Shown here: positions 8,531-19,243 of the stretch, in pieces
Numbering within the stretch: the first letter of the stretch is position 1
Layout of the letters: every line of letters begins with the position of its first letter
Source of the DNA: Medakamo hakoo
Lineage: Eukaryota > Chlorophyta > Trebouxiophyceae > Coccomyxaceae
Direction of reading: 5' to 3'
Assembly: GCA_026636295.1 (NCBI GenBank)
Contig: CP089455.1
Location: 186,001-250,000, forward strand
Length of the DNA: 64,000 nt
Program-made: the position numbers and the translations under genes
Notes under the pieces: generated by a model
The model's input: the letters and a program-made list of their open reading frames with translations, nothing else
Databases searched by the model: none
Told to the model about the DNA's origin: nothing

Positions 8531-10389
8531 ATGGCGACCCGGCGCCGCCGCGCTGGAGCGGGCGGCGATGATGGCCAGCCGGCGCGCCGCCAACGCCCGA
8601 CCACCGCGTCGCCGCCGCACCCATCCCGCCACCCCACGCTGGGCATCGACATCGACCCGGCGACGCGCTTCTTCTACACGCCGCACACAGTGCTGGGACT
8701 GGTCATCGGTGAGTGATGGAGAGGGCCCGTGGGAGTTGCGTGGCGGCGGGGCGCTTTGTGAGGAGAGGGCGGCGCCGTCCTCCAGGCGCGCCGCGCCCCC
8801 GTGGCTGGACACGAGTGGCCGCGAGCTGCGTGCGATGGGAGGGGGGTGGAGTGTTGTTGGGTGGCGCGCTGGCGCCTGGCCCCGCTGGAAGTTGGGGCCG
8901 TTGAGGCAGGGCGAAGTGGGCGCCCAGGCGCCCGCGGGCGGCAGGCGGGAGCGGGGCGTCGGCCCAAACCACACCGCCGGGCTGGGGATGGTCGGACCCT
9001 CCACACGCCTGCCGGCTCTCACCCCCCGGCAAAAAAAAAAAAAAATTAAAAAAAAACGCCTCTTGCATGCCCACAGGCATCCTGCTCCTCGCCCGCCACG
9101 CGCGGGTCCTGGACCCCGCCGCCGCCGCGGGCGGCCCGCCCGGCGCCCCACCCCTGCCGCCCGCCGCCATCCGGCACGGCCTCGTCGGCGCCCTGGGCGC
9201 CTGGCTCGCGTACGCTTTCCTCCAGGGCGGGCCGGGCGCGCTCGGCCCGCCCGCCCTGCTCGTCCGCCCGCACCCCGCGCTGTGGAGGGGGGTGCACGCC
9301 CTGGGCGTCGCGTACCTTGTCGCCCTGGCCTTTCTGGCGTGCCTGTCCGGGCCTGGAGCGCGGGCGGCGCTGGCCGTGCTGGCTCCATCCCTCGGCGCCC
9401 GCCTGCCGGAGCGCTCATACGGCGCCGACTGCCGGCTGTTCGTCCCGCCCGGGGACGCGGCCGCCGCGGCCGCGGCCGCCGAGTTGAGCGGGCCGGCCGC
9501 CCGCATCGCGTCCGCCCTCACATCCGGCCCTGTTGCCGCCCGCCTCAGCGCCCTGACCGGGAAGGCGGTCAACGCGCCGGCGGTCGCGTCCACGCTGTGG
9601 GACGAGTTTGTGCTCGCGCACGTGCTCGGCTGGTGGTGCAAGGCCCTGCTGCTGCGCGACCGCCGCCTCCTGTGGCCGCTCTCCCTGGGCTTCGAGCTCG
9701 CGGAAGCCTCGCTCGCCCACGCCCTGCCCAACTTCAACGAGTGCTGGTGGGATGCCTGGCTCCTGGACGCGGCGGTGTGCAACTGGGTGGGCATGGAGGC
9801 CGGGCTGGCGTGCGCGCGGTGGCTGGAGCGGCGGGAGGTGCGGTGGGTCGGCATGTCGCAGCAGCGCGGCATCCGGGCCAAGGCGCGGCGGGCGGTGCTG
9901 CAGCTCACGCCAGCGTCCTGGACGGCGTATGATTGGGACCCGCTCGCCAGTCCGGCGCGGGTGGCGGGCTGCCTGGCACTGGTCGCCGCCGTGCTCGCGT
10001 GCGAGCTCAACACCTTTTTCTTGAAGGGCGTCCTGTGGATTCCGCCCACCCACCCGCTGGTGACCGCTCGCATCGCCATGCTGTGGGGTTTGGGGCTGCC
10101 GGCCGTCGCGGAAGCGTACGCCTTCCTCACGGGCGAGGCTGGGAGCGGCGCGTTTACGAAACTCGGCGCGTCGGCGTGGTTGTGGGCGGCGGTGGCCGCG
10201 GCAGAGACGTTGGTGGCGGTCAAGTTTGGGTTGACTGGTGGGGAGCTGGGCACCAGCGTGCGTCCCCGGCCGGCGTGGGTGCGGGCCGGGTGGGGTGGGG
10301 CCGGGGTCGCGGTGGGCGTGGCGCTCGTTGGGTGGGAGGCGGGGAGGAGGTGGACGGCCAACAACAGGACGAAGCAGCAGCGGAAGTGA
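8531..10389 (+). CDS. PSS1: Base-exchange phosphatidylserine synthase
   Basis: This ER enzyme exchanges the head group of an existing phospholipid for serine. Exons are 8531-8708 and 9077-10389, joined G|GC, giving 496 residues. The splice yields TPHTVLGLVIG-ILLLARHA. The central block VLAHVLGWWCKALLLRDRR in context (WDEFVLAHVLGWW, LPNFNECWWDAWLLDAAVCN) is the hallmark of eukaryotic PTDSS1/2 enzymes, including the conserved ECWWD. At least eight hydrophobic segments are visible. The N-terminal 30 residues are basic and Arg-rich. Length is close to animal PTDSS1 (about 473). The intron carries an A15-TT-A9 tract shortly before its acceptor. Confidence 0.92.
9031..9056 (+). repeat. A-rich tract inside the PSS1 intron
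   Basis: Fifteen A, two T and nine A in a row lie about 20 bases upstream of the acceptor at 9076. The tract is striking in this GC-rich DNA. Confidence 0.85.
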
Positions 10390-10828
10390 TGTGAAGCGCG
10401 CGGGGTTTTTGTGTTAGACGTGTGTGTGAGGCGTGAGAAGCAGTGTGTGTTGAGCGTGCGCGGCTGTGCCGTGAGTGTGCATTGAAAGAGAGTGTGCGGA
10501 ATGGTGGGGATGGATGTGGGGCGGAGCCGTTTTCTCATGGGCAGGTTGGTTTCGACTCGACACACTCCCAAACTTCGACCGATCGGAGCAACTACCTTCC
10601 ACCCCCGACCAACCCCGAACAAAGTGCGTTTTTTCATTTCCTGCGCTCTCAATGCCACCGTCAGTGAATTGCCCGCCCATCGGGAGCGGCGGCCAGCTGT
10701 TTGAACGCCCGCATCACCGCGCCGTACGCCCGTTTTCGATTGCGGCGGGAATGCTTTCGCTCGAGTCGAGCGCGCGCGCTCGCTGTCTCTCACGCCCCCG
10801 CCCTCTCCCACCCTTCCCACAGGCAACC
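10390..10828 (+). other. Intergenic region and 5' leader of SAM synthetase
   Basis: The 439 bp hold the 3' UTR of PSS1 and the promoter and leader of the SAM synthetase gene; no other gene is seen. Immediately before the ATG, a pyrimidine-rich stretch ends in CACAG (10817-10822), seven bases from the start codon. This looks like a 3' splice site, suggesting an intron in the 5' UTR. Transcript data would settle this. Confidence 0.45.
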
Positions 10829-12949
10829 ATGGCTGAGGAGACGTTCCTGTTCACCTCTGAATCCGTCAACGAAGGTCACCCGGACAAGCTGGCCGACCAG
10901 GTGAGTGTGGAGGTTGTGGGCGCCGGGCGTAGAAAATTGGGCGGGCCTTCACCCCTGCGCGCGCGGCTCGACCGACGGCCGCCCCAGACTCTCACGCCTC
11001 CACGCCTCAATCCCACAGGTGTCCGACGCCATCCTGGATGCGTGCCTGGAGCAGGACCCTGACTCCAAGGTTCGTGGTGGTTTTTGATGGGCGTCGTGGA
11101 CGCAACGGCGGCCGGCCGTGAAAAAAAAAGACGCCGCGCCGTGAGCGCGCTCACGAATTGAACGCGTTTTTTTCCGTTCGCGCTCCCGGGCGGTTGGGGC
11201 GTTGCGGTCGCCTGAGACTTGCCCTGGGCATTCTGGACGTCTCTGCCGCCCATGTGGGAGTGTGCAAAGTGCAGGCGACGCGTGCTTAACCCGCCAGTCC
11301 TGGCGCGGAACAAGGGAGCCGTTGCTCTCTCTCCGAGCAACCGCCGCCCCCCCGACTGACCCTCACCCGCTCTCTCACGCCCCTCCTCCCTCCTCCCATC
11401 CCGCACACCTCAGGTCGCCTGCGAGACGGCGACGAAGACCAACATGATCATGGTGAGTGCAAGGCGACGGCTTTGGGGCGGCCATGGACGGGCGGCCATG
11501 GACGGCGTCCATGGCGGCGGAGCGTGCCGAGTCATTTCCAGTGGGGCCGGGTCCGTGCGGCGTGCTGTTGTCACCTCATCCGCCGCCGCACGCCTGCCTT
11601 CCCCTGCGCCGCCCGCCCTTTCTCCGCCGCGTGCGGGTCGGGGCCGTGCCTTTCTCTTTTTTCCTACACCCCACGCACGGCACGCACTGGTTTCCTCACC
11701 CCCACCCAAAAAACAATGCACACATCACCACACACACACATCACCACCATCACCACCCAGTGCTTTGGCGAGATCACGACCAAGGCCAAGGTCGACTACG
11801 AGGCGATCGTCCGCAAGACCGCCCGTGAGATCGGGTTCACCAGCGACGACGTCGGCCTGGACGCCGACAAGTGCAAGGTGAGTCGGAGAGGTTTGGAGGG
11901 GTCGGTGAACCGCCGTCGTTCGTTCGGTCCTGCCCCCGACCACTGCTCGCCCATCCATCCATGCATCCTTCCATGCATCCATCCATCCCACGCGTCCACC
12001 CTCCCTCCTCACGCCCTCGCCCTCCCCCACTCTCCCACCCGCTCCCCCCGCCCCCCAGGTCCTGATCCACCTGGAAGAACAGTCCCCCGACATCGGCCAG
12101 GGCGTCCACGGCCTGGGCACCAAGGCCCTGGAAGACATCGGCGCGGGCGACCAGGGCCACATGTTTGGCTACGCCACGGACGAGACGCCCGAGCTGATGC
12201 CGCTGACGCACGTGCTGGCGACGCAGCTGGGCTACCGCCTGACCCAGGTCCGCAAGGACGGCACCGTCCCCTGGCTGCGCCCGGACGGCAAGACTCAGGT
12301 GTCCATCGAGTACAAGAAGGATGGCGGCGCCATGGTCCCCGTCCGCGTCCACACGATCCTGATCTCCACCCAGCACTCGCCGGACGTGACCAACGAGCAG
12401 ATCGCCAAGGACCTGATGGAGCACGTCATCAAGCCCGTCGTCCCGGCCAAGTACCTGGACGACAAGACGATCTTCCACCTGAACCCGTCCGGGCGGTTTG
12501 TCATCGGCGGCCCGCACGGCGACGCCGGCCTGACCGGCCGCAAGATCATCATCGACACGTACGGCGGGTGGGGCGCCCACGGCGGCGGCGCCTTCTCCGG
12601 CAAGGACCCGACCAAGGTCGACCGGTCGGGCGCGTACATCGCCCGCCAGGCCGCCAAGTCGATCGTCGCGTCGGGCCTCGCGCGCCGCGCCCTGGTCCAG
12701 GTGTCGTACGCCATCGGCGTCGCCCAGCCCCTGTCCGTCCACGTCGACACGTACGGCACGGGCACCATCCCGGACAAGGAGATCCTGGCCAAGGTGCTCA
12801 AGGCCTTCGACTTCCGCCCCGGCCTCATCGCCCGCTCCCTGGACCTGTTCAAGCCGCGCTACCTGAAGACGGCCGCGTACGGCCACTTTGGCCGCGAGCC
12901 GGTCGAGGTGTTCACGTGGGAGAAGACCAAGGACCTGAACGCGGTGTGA
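10829..12949 (+). CDS. SAMS: S-adenosylmethionine synthetase
   Basis: It makes S-adenosylmethionine from methionine and ATP in the cytosol. Five exons are seen (10829-10900, 11019-11069, 11414-11452, 11761-11877, 12059-12949), all junctions phase 0, giving 389 residues, the normal length. Signatures include [16 protein letters not shown] (His17 region), [12 protein letters not shown], the P-loop-like [15 protein letters not shown], and [19 protein letters not shown]. Four introns fall within the first 93 codons and the remaining 296 codons are uninterrupted. Codon choice is strongly uniform (GCC, AAG, CTG, GTC), as expected of a highly expressed gene. Intron 4 contains CATC-type repeats. A 5' UTR intron is likely. 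Confidence 0.97.
11952..11989. repeat. CATC/TGCATCC short tandem repeats in SAMS intron 4
   Basis: Interspersed CATC and GCATCC units lie within the intron between 11878 and 12058. Confidence 0.7.
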
Positions 12950-13412
12950 AGGCAGTCTCTCTGTCGGGTAGGCCGCATTTTTAAGGACACGTGGCGCCGT
13001 GGGTGTCGAGTCGCTGTGAAAGAAAAGGGGGGGCGGGACCGAGGGGCATGGAGAGGGTGCGCGCGCCTGGTCGCCTGCTGCGCTCCGCCATCCCCCTTCC
13101 CCCTCCCCCCTTTTTTTTCCGCCTTCGCCTGCTGGAAACCTCTGAAAAAAGCTTCATGAAAAACATGCGTGTGAGTGTGTGTGTGTGTGCGCGTGCGCGC
13201 GAGCAGGCTGTGGGTCCTGTCCGGACGGGGAAAAAAAAGTGGGTGGCGAGTAGTTTGTAAAAGCATGCTCGGCCGCGCGTTGCGGTTTGGGCGGGGTCGG
13301 TGGTGGGAATGGAAGGGAGGCGCGTCACCTCTCGTCCAAACTCGCTGCTGCTCCCGGCTGGACCCGGCGTTGCGGGACCCCCACAACTAACAGAAAACAA
13401 AGGCAAACCTCA
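12950..13412. other. Convergent 3' region, no gene seen
   Basis: The 463 bp lie between the stops of SAM synthetase and URB2. They contain a GT-rich stretch near 13165-13190, C/T runs near 13090 and an A8 run near 13230. I see no coding or RNA feature. Confidence 0.6.
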
Positions 13413-16400
13413 TCACACCCGTCCCGAATGCCGGAACCTCTCCTCCCAATCCCGCCTGAGCTCCGCCAGCGCAGCCCGCCTGCCAGCCGTCGCGCCAGCC
13501 CCACCGCCGCTCAACCCGCCGTGCACCGCGTGGGCTTGACCAGCGCTCAGTGACCCAAACAGCGCGGCCGCGCCCGGCCTGCACGCAGCGCACGCAGCTG
13601 GGGCGCTCAACCCACCCCCGCCCACCTCAGCGCATGCCGCCACGGCGCTCAAGTACGCGCCCAAAGCCGGCGGCCGGTACGGCGCGAGCGCGGCCGCGCC
13701 TTCGGCCAGGCCCGCCAGGAGCCGGCCTAGGTCGGACGCGACGATTGGGGTGGCCGCGTCTGTGCTGCTCACCAGCCATGCGCACAGCCCACGCACGACC
13801 GCTAAGACGTGCGCGGCCGCGCGGGACGCGGACGAAGAGCGGTGGCGCACAGCCGCGACCGCGACGCGCGCGGCGGCCGACGCACACACCGCGCTGCAGT
13901 CCGCCCCCAAAACGCCCGCGGCAACGGCCAGCGCCCCCGCCACCACCGCCGGCGGCACGCCCGGGAAGGCGCCCTCCCGGCCCAGCACGGATTCGACTAT
14001 GCGCAAAGCCGTCGCGACCGCCGCGACGGCCGTCGGAGAGGGCTGGTGCTTCCTCACCTCGCGCACTGCGGCCACCGCCGCGCCCGCCAAGGCAGGGCCG
14101 TCCGGCAAGGCGTGGTGAAAGGAGGAGGATTCGCCGTCGGGTTGGACGCCAGCTGTCGCTCTTGCAGCCGGTGGCGCTTCCAGCGCAATCAACGCCACCT
14201 CAGCCGCCGCGAGCGCGGCGCGCGGGTCGGCCGACGCCGACGCCACCAACTCGGCCGCGAGCGCCGCCCCCACCGCCCGCGCGCCTTCGCGCGTCAGGTC
14301 CGCCAGCACGGCGGCCGCTGACAACGCCGCCGCCCCACGCGGGCCCGCCGCCGTCGCTGCATCCGCCAGCGACGGCAAGCCTAAAAAGGCGGCACAGCCG
14401 CCACCACCCCCACCGACGCCCGCCGGCGTGGCGGGTGGGGTGGCGGGTGGTCCCGGCGCGTGAGCCAAGACTGACACGTGCAACGCAGCCAACGCCAGTG
14501 GCGTGGCGGGCGCATGCCGGTGCGTGGACGCCAACGCCGCGCCGGCCAGGCGCAGGGCTTCCGCCGCGCGCACGGCCGCGAGCGGGGGTGGTGGTCGCGC
14601 CTCCCCTCTCCCATCCAGCAGGAAGGCGGCCGCCGCCGCGACGACGGCCCGGCAGCCGGCTTCGTCTGCCACCGCACCAGCGGCCGCAGCAGACGCCAGG
14701 TCGTCCGCGGCGGCCAGGGCGGCGCACCGGCTGGTCGGCGGCGCGCGAGCGGCGGGCGGCGTGGCGGTGGCCTTCCCACCCGCGCGGGCAGCCGCCAGCC
14801 GGGCTTCCGCGGCTGGGAGGGAGGACGACGCCGACACGGACGCGGGCGGCTTCGCGCCGCCACCGCCTGCCGCCAGCAGGCCACCCGCGGCGGCCAGGCC
14901 AGCCTCAACCGCTGCATCCTGCCCATCCTCCAGCCCCTGGCCCAACGCCGGCACGCCCGTCGACGTCAGCCACGCTGCCAAACCAGGCGGCAGCGCACCC
15001 TTCCCGCCAGCTCGCATAGCCGCATCAGCCAGGCCAAGGCACGCCACCAGCGCAGGCAGGTCGTCGGTCGCAGCCTTGGCCGCCACCGCCGCGCCGCGCG
15101 CGAGCGTCGCACATCCCTCCGCGTCTAGGGGCGCCGCGGCCGTTAAAGCACGGGCGGCAGCGCTCGCCACGTCCCTGACCACACCCGCGCCCGCTTTTTC
15201 GAGGACAGACGCGACGGCGGCCGGCCAGGCGGACGCGAGCGGCGCAGGTGTCAGCAAGGACGGCGAACACAGCGCTTCGACCGCCGACGCGTCGCCGCCC
15301 TGTGCAGCCGTCGCCAGCGCGGCCAGGGCACGGCCCGCGTCTTTCGCAGACAGCCAGGGACCCAGGAGGGCCAGGGCGGACCGGCCGGGCGGGGTGGCGG
15401 CCAGGATGGTGGGCGGCGCGTCGACGCGGTCCACCCGGCCCGCGCACGCGCCCGCCAGCCACGCCGCCAGGCCGGCGAGTTCATCGCGGGCGGCATTGGC
15501 GGCCGCCTCAGCAGCGACCAGGCGCTCAGCAGGCGTGAGCTCGTCGTCTGCTTCCTCGTCGCCGGACGACGACGAGCCGCCGTCGTCCTCCACACACACA
15601 CCGCCAGCGCCGCCGCACCAGCGCGTTTCCGCGTGCGCGAGGCGTTCGCGCAGGGTGCGGGCGCGGGTGACGGCGGCGCGGGCGGCGGCGGGCAGGAAGG
15701 CAGCAGATGCAAAACGGCCCAGGCAGACCGCCAGAGCGGGAGCGTCCGCGTGGCCCGCGGCCGCGAAAAAGCCAGCTTCTCCACCACCACCGCCGCCGCC
15801 CTGGCCTGGGAGCGGCTCCAATGCCGGGTCCGCGCCCGCACACGCCGCATGTAAAGTGAGAGCGGCGGTGTAGACGTCCAGCGCAGCAGCGGCGGCGGCC
15901 TGGGAGCCGTCGTCCGCGCGGCGGCGGGCCGTGGACACCAAGGCCCTCAGTCCGTCCCCGCACGCGGCCGCGAGCCGGCCCGCCGCAGCCGCCGCGCCTC
16001 GCACGGCGCCGTCACCGCCGCCGCCGCTCTCCACAGGCCGGCAGCTGGTGACAAACGGAGTACAAAGCGCACTGATCGCCGGGCCGGCGGGCCCGGCCAA
16101 GCCCGCGGCCGCAGCTCCGGCCGCGGCATCCAGCGCGGCCGGCAGCGCGAGCGGCGGCAGCGTGCGGCCCGCGGCTGCGAGGGCGGCGCGGACGCGGGCG
16201 GAGGTCAGGACGGCTGCTGCAGTGGCGGGCGGTGTTGATGCCTCCATGGCGGCTGCCGCAACACTCGCGAGGCCGTCGGCGAAGCGCCGCGTCTCGGCCG
16301 CGGCGGTCAGAGCAGCCGCAGCAGCAGACGCGGCCGACCCGAGGTCGTCCGCCGCCCACACGGCCGGCCACAGCCCGGCCTCGCCCTCCACGGCGCGGTG

Positions 16401-17978
16401 TTCGGCGGCGAGGAGAGCGGCCGCGCCGCGCGCCGCAGCGGCGGCTGTGGCGGCGTCGCCTTCGGCGCGGCACGCCAAAAGCTTTTGCGCGACACCGGTC
16501 AACACTCGGCGGTGCGCACCGCCGGCGCGCGCGTCGTCCGTCGGCCGGTACAGGCCGGTCGGGCCGGGCAGGGCGGCGCATACAGCAGCGACAGCAGACG
16601 CTGGCAAGGCTGGGGTGGGCGGCGGCGCGGCGCCGGCCTTCCCGCCGCCGCGCCTCGCCCGTTTGGCCGCTGGCTGTGGCGTTCCCTCCCCGCCGCCGCC
16701 ACCACCGTCCAGCCTGGCCAAAAACGGGTCGGCCAGCGCGGCCCACGCCCAGAAGGGTGATGGCGGTGGTGGCGGCGGCGGGCCGAGGGTCGTGGAGGCG
16801 GTGGACGCGGCGGACGCGGCGGCTGCGCGGGCGGCGGCAGCGGCCGTGCGAGCAAACCAGGCAACCCCAGCGCCGAGCACGGGCAGGTCGGCCGGGGGCG
16901 CGGCTGCCACAGCCGCTTCCACGGCGCGCACAACACTCCACTGGAAGGGCAGAGGCGCCGCCTTGTCGGCCGTGGCAGTAGTTTCACGGACAGTGGCAGC
17001 CGCGCGGACGAGCGCGACGGCGTGTTCTCTCGTCAGGACAGCCGCTTCAACCGCGCGGCCGACAGCTGTGCGGACGGGCCCATCGCTCCCACCCAACGCC
17101 ACCAGCGCCGGTGCCAGGGCTTTGGTGACGAACGCGTTGAAGGCGCGGCGAGCGGCGGGCGTGCCGCCTGCGGCGGGCGTGGTCGACGTGGACGGCGCGG
17201 CGGCCGGCGCGCTCATCGACCGGCGAGTCAGGTCCGCCGCGACGACCGCCAAGCGATCCGCGCCCGGCGCACCCAACGCCGCCGCCAACAGCGCCGCACA
17301 GTGGTCGGGCGAGGGCGACCAGGTGGGAGTTTTCGACGCTGACGCGAGAGCTGCAGCCGCCGCGTCCGCGGCGGTGGGTGCGGCGGCGGCAGCGGCGGCG
17401 ACCAGCGCGGGGTTGGGCGGCGGACCGGCCGTGGCTTGCAGCAGGGCCGCCGCCAGCCACCACAGGCGAGCATCGCTGTTATCGCTCCCACCCTGGCGCA
17501 GCAAACAGCCCAGCGTCCAGTCCAGCAAAGCGCGCGACGCGGCGGCCGCGGCGGGCGCGGGCAGCGCGGCAGCCGTGGTTGAGGAAATGGACGACGTGGA
17601 CGCGGTCGCGGAGGACCGGACGCGGGCTACGGCTGTGGATTCTTCATTGTCAGCGCCGCGCCGCCCGTCCAGGAGGGCCAGGCCGATGGCCAGGGCGTGG
17701 GCGTTGCGGCTGTTGAGAGTGGTTGGGGGAGGTGGATGGATGGATGGATGCGAGTGAAAGGTTGGGACGGCGAACAAGGGCATTGGGCCTCGATTTGGGC
17801 GTGAGAAAACGCAAGCCGCTCACTCTTTGACCACGCCATCGGTAGCGAGCAGCCCCCGCAACGCTGCCGCTGTGGCAGCGGCGGGGTGGGAGGCGTCGGA
17901 GGGACGGGCGGACGGCAGCGGCGAACTTACGGCGGCCGCCACCGCATTGCTCGTCGCCGACCGGGTGGACCGGCGCAT
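13413..17978 (-). CDS. URB2: URB2/Npa2-like nucleolar ribosome-biogenesis protein
   Basis: URB2 is a nucleolar protein required early in 60S subunit assembly. Exons are 17978-17824 and 17709-13413, joined in phase 2, giving 1483 residues. Exon 1 was found by phase: MRRSTRSATSNAVAAAVSSP leads to LLATDGVVK-D-RNAHALAI. Most of the protein is Ala-rich helical repeat, as in other URB2 proteins, so similarity is weak. The identification rests on the C-terminal domain: RAAAHVLAVVRGLCAWLVSS, the CRPGAAALFGSLSAGQ block, and the ending AELRRDWEERFRHSGRV, which corresponds to the family's terminal DYE-x-x-FKYxGKV. An acidic Ser-rich linker occurs in the middle. Another HEAT-type nucleolar protein (for example UTP10) is possible but fits the terminus less well. 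Confidence 0.65.
17734..17750. repeat. (GGAT)n microsatellite in URB2 intron 1
   Basis: About four tandem GGAT units lie inside the short first intron (17710-17823). Confidence 0.8.
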
Positions 17979-18100
17979 TGGGGGGGTGGGCGTCAAGGTG
18001 GACGGGTTCTAGGGCGTGCCGGTCATCGTGTGCGAGACGTCTGGGAGACGGGCCGGATGGGGAAGGGCGCGCCGGACGGCGCTAGTAAAAAAAAGAGTTG

Positions 18101-19243
18101 TCACACCTCGAACACCCGCGCCTCACACCACGCCACCCGCTCCCGCGCCGCCTCCACGCCTCCCCTCTCCATGCCGGCCGGCGGCGGCCCCACCACCTCT
18201 GCCACACCCGCTGCAGCAGCCGCCCCCATCGCCAAAGCTCGAGCGACGCTCCCGCCGTGCACCCGCACGGCCGTCCACCCGCCCAAGAAAGCGTTGCCGC
18301 ACCCCGTCGTGTCGGCCACGGCCACGGGGACCGCCGGCACCGCCAGCGCGGGCTGCCCAGCCCGTGCTGGCACCCACACCGCGCCGTCGGCCCCGCACCG
18401 CACCAACACGCCGTCGGCGGGCGTCCCGGCGGCCATCAACCGCCGCGCGCCAGCGACCGCGCCGGCGCGGGTGCGCTCGAGCCCGCCGCCGACGAGCCCG
18501 GCTAGCTCGCCCAGGTTGGGCGAGAAGACGGTCGCCGCGTCCAGGACGGCCGCCAGGCGCGCCCGCGGCGGTGGGGCGCCCGGCTCCTCGTACGTCTCCA
18601 GGGAGACCCACGCGGTGCGCGGCAGGGCGGCCCGCAGGGACGCCACCCACGCCACGTCCCGCGCCCGGCCCGGGTGTATGCCCGCGTGCGCGGCGGACGC
18701 GACGGACGTGAGGGACGCCAGGCCCCGCCGCCGCGGGTGGGGCAACAGCATGGACGCCCGCGCCGCCGACGGCAGCGTCCGCCACACCTGCGTCCGCCGA
18801 CCGTCCCTCTCCAGCACCTGCCACGCCCGCGGCGTGTCTGCAGCCGGCCACGGCACCAGCCCGGCCACGCCGGCCGGGCCCAGCGTGGCGGCCAGCCAGT
18901 CCCGCGCGCGCCTGTCCATGTCAGACCCCACGCCCGCGACGACGGACGCGGGGGACGGTCCCAGGCCGTCCACCTCGCACCCGAGCCGCCAGCCCCACGC
19001 GGCCTGGGCGCCGGACCCGCCGACGCGCCCCATCGACGTCGCCCCGTCCGGGAGGACCAGGTCGTCCGTGATGAAAGTGAAGGCCAGGAAGGCGGGGGGC
19101 GGAGGATGGCGCTCGCTTCCGGGCGGTAAGGCGGACGGCGGAGCTGTGGGGTGTGTGTGCGTGTGTGTGTCAGGCTGCCCTGCACAGGCCGACCATCCAT
19201 CCCTGCCCCCCCCCCCCCCTCCCTCCATCCCCTCCTCCTTCAT
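18101..19243 (-). CDS. MAK32-like pfkB-family sugar kinase
   Basis: The frame encodes a ribokinase/pfkB fold of up to 380 residues. Recognisable sequence starts around 19094 with AFLAFTFITDDLVLP; family members of the fungal MAK32 type begin just there. GRVGGSGAQAAWGWRL is the substrate-proximal Gly-rich motif, and FSPNLGELAGLVGGG is the conserved N-x-x-E region. The C-terminal signature reads DTTGCGNAFLGGWTAV (311-326): the usual GAGD, whose Asp is the catalytic base, is GCGN here. The true start is unclear: ATG at 19243 overlaps the 3' end of MOC1 by 4 bp and gives a low-complexity leader, and a CACAG-type acceptor near 19147 could hide a small upstream exon. The substrate is unknown. Confidence 0.75.
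   Translation of the reverse strand: MKEEGMEGGGGGGRDGWSACAGQPDTHTHTHPTAPPSALPPGSERHPPPPAFLAFTFITDDLVLPDGATSMGRVGGSGAQAAWGWRLGCEVDGLGPSPASVVAGVGSDMDRRARDWLAATLGPAGVAGLVPWPAADTPRAWQVLERDGRRTQVWRTLPSAARASMLLPHPRRRGLASLTSVASAAHAGIHPGRARDVAWVASLRAALPRTAWVSLETYEEPGAPPPRARLAAVLDAATVFSPNLGELAGLVGGGLERTRAGAVAGARRLMAAGTPADGVLVRCGADGAVWVPARAGQPALAVPAVPVAVADTTGCGNAFLGGWTAVRVHGGSVARALAMGAAAAAGVAEVVGPPPAGMERGGVEAARERVAWCEARVFEV

Noticed and set aside
15931-17757. A 608-codon plus-strand frame inside URB2
   Set aside because: It is antisense shadow: Ala/Arg/Thr-rich, no motif, while the minus frame is longer and ends in the URB2 C-terminal signature.
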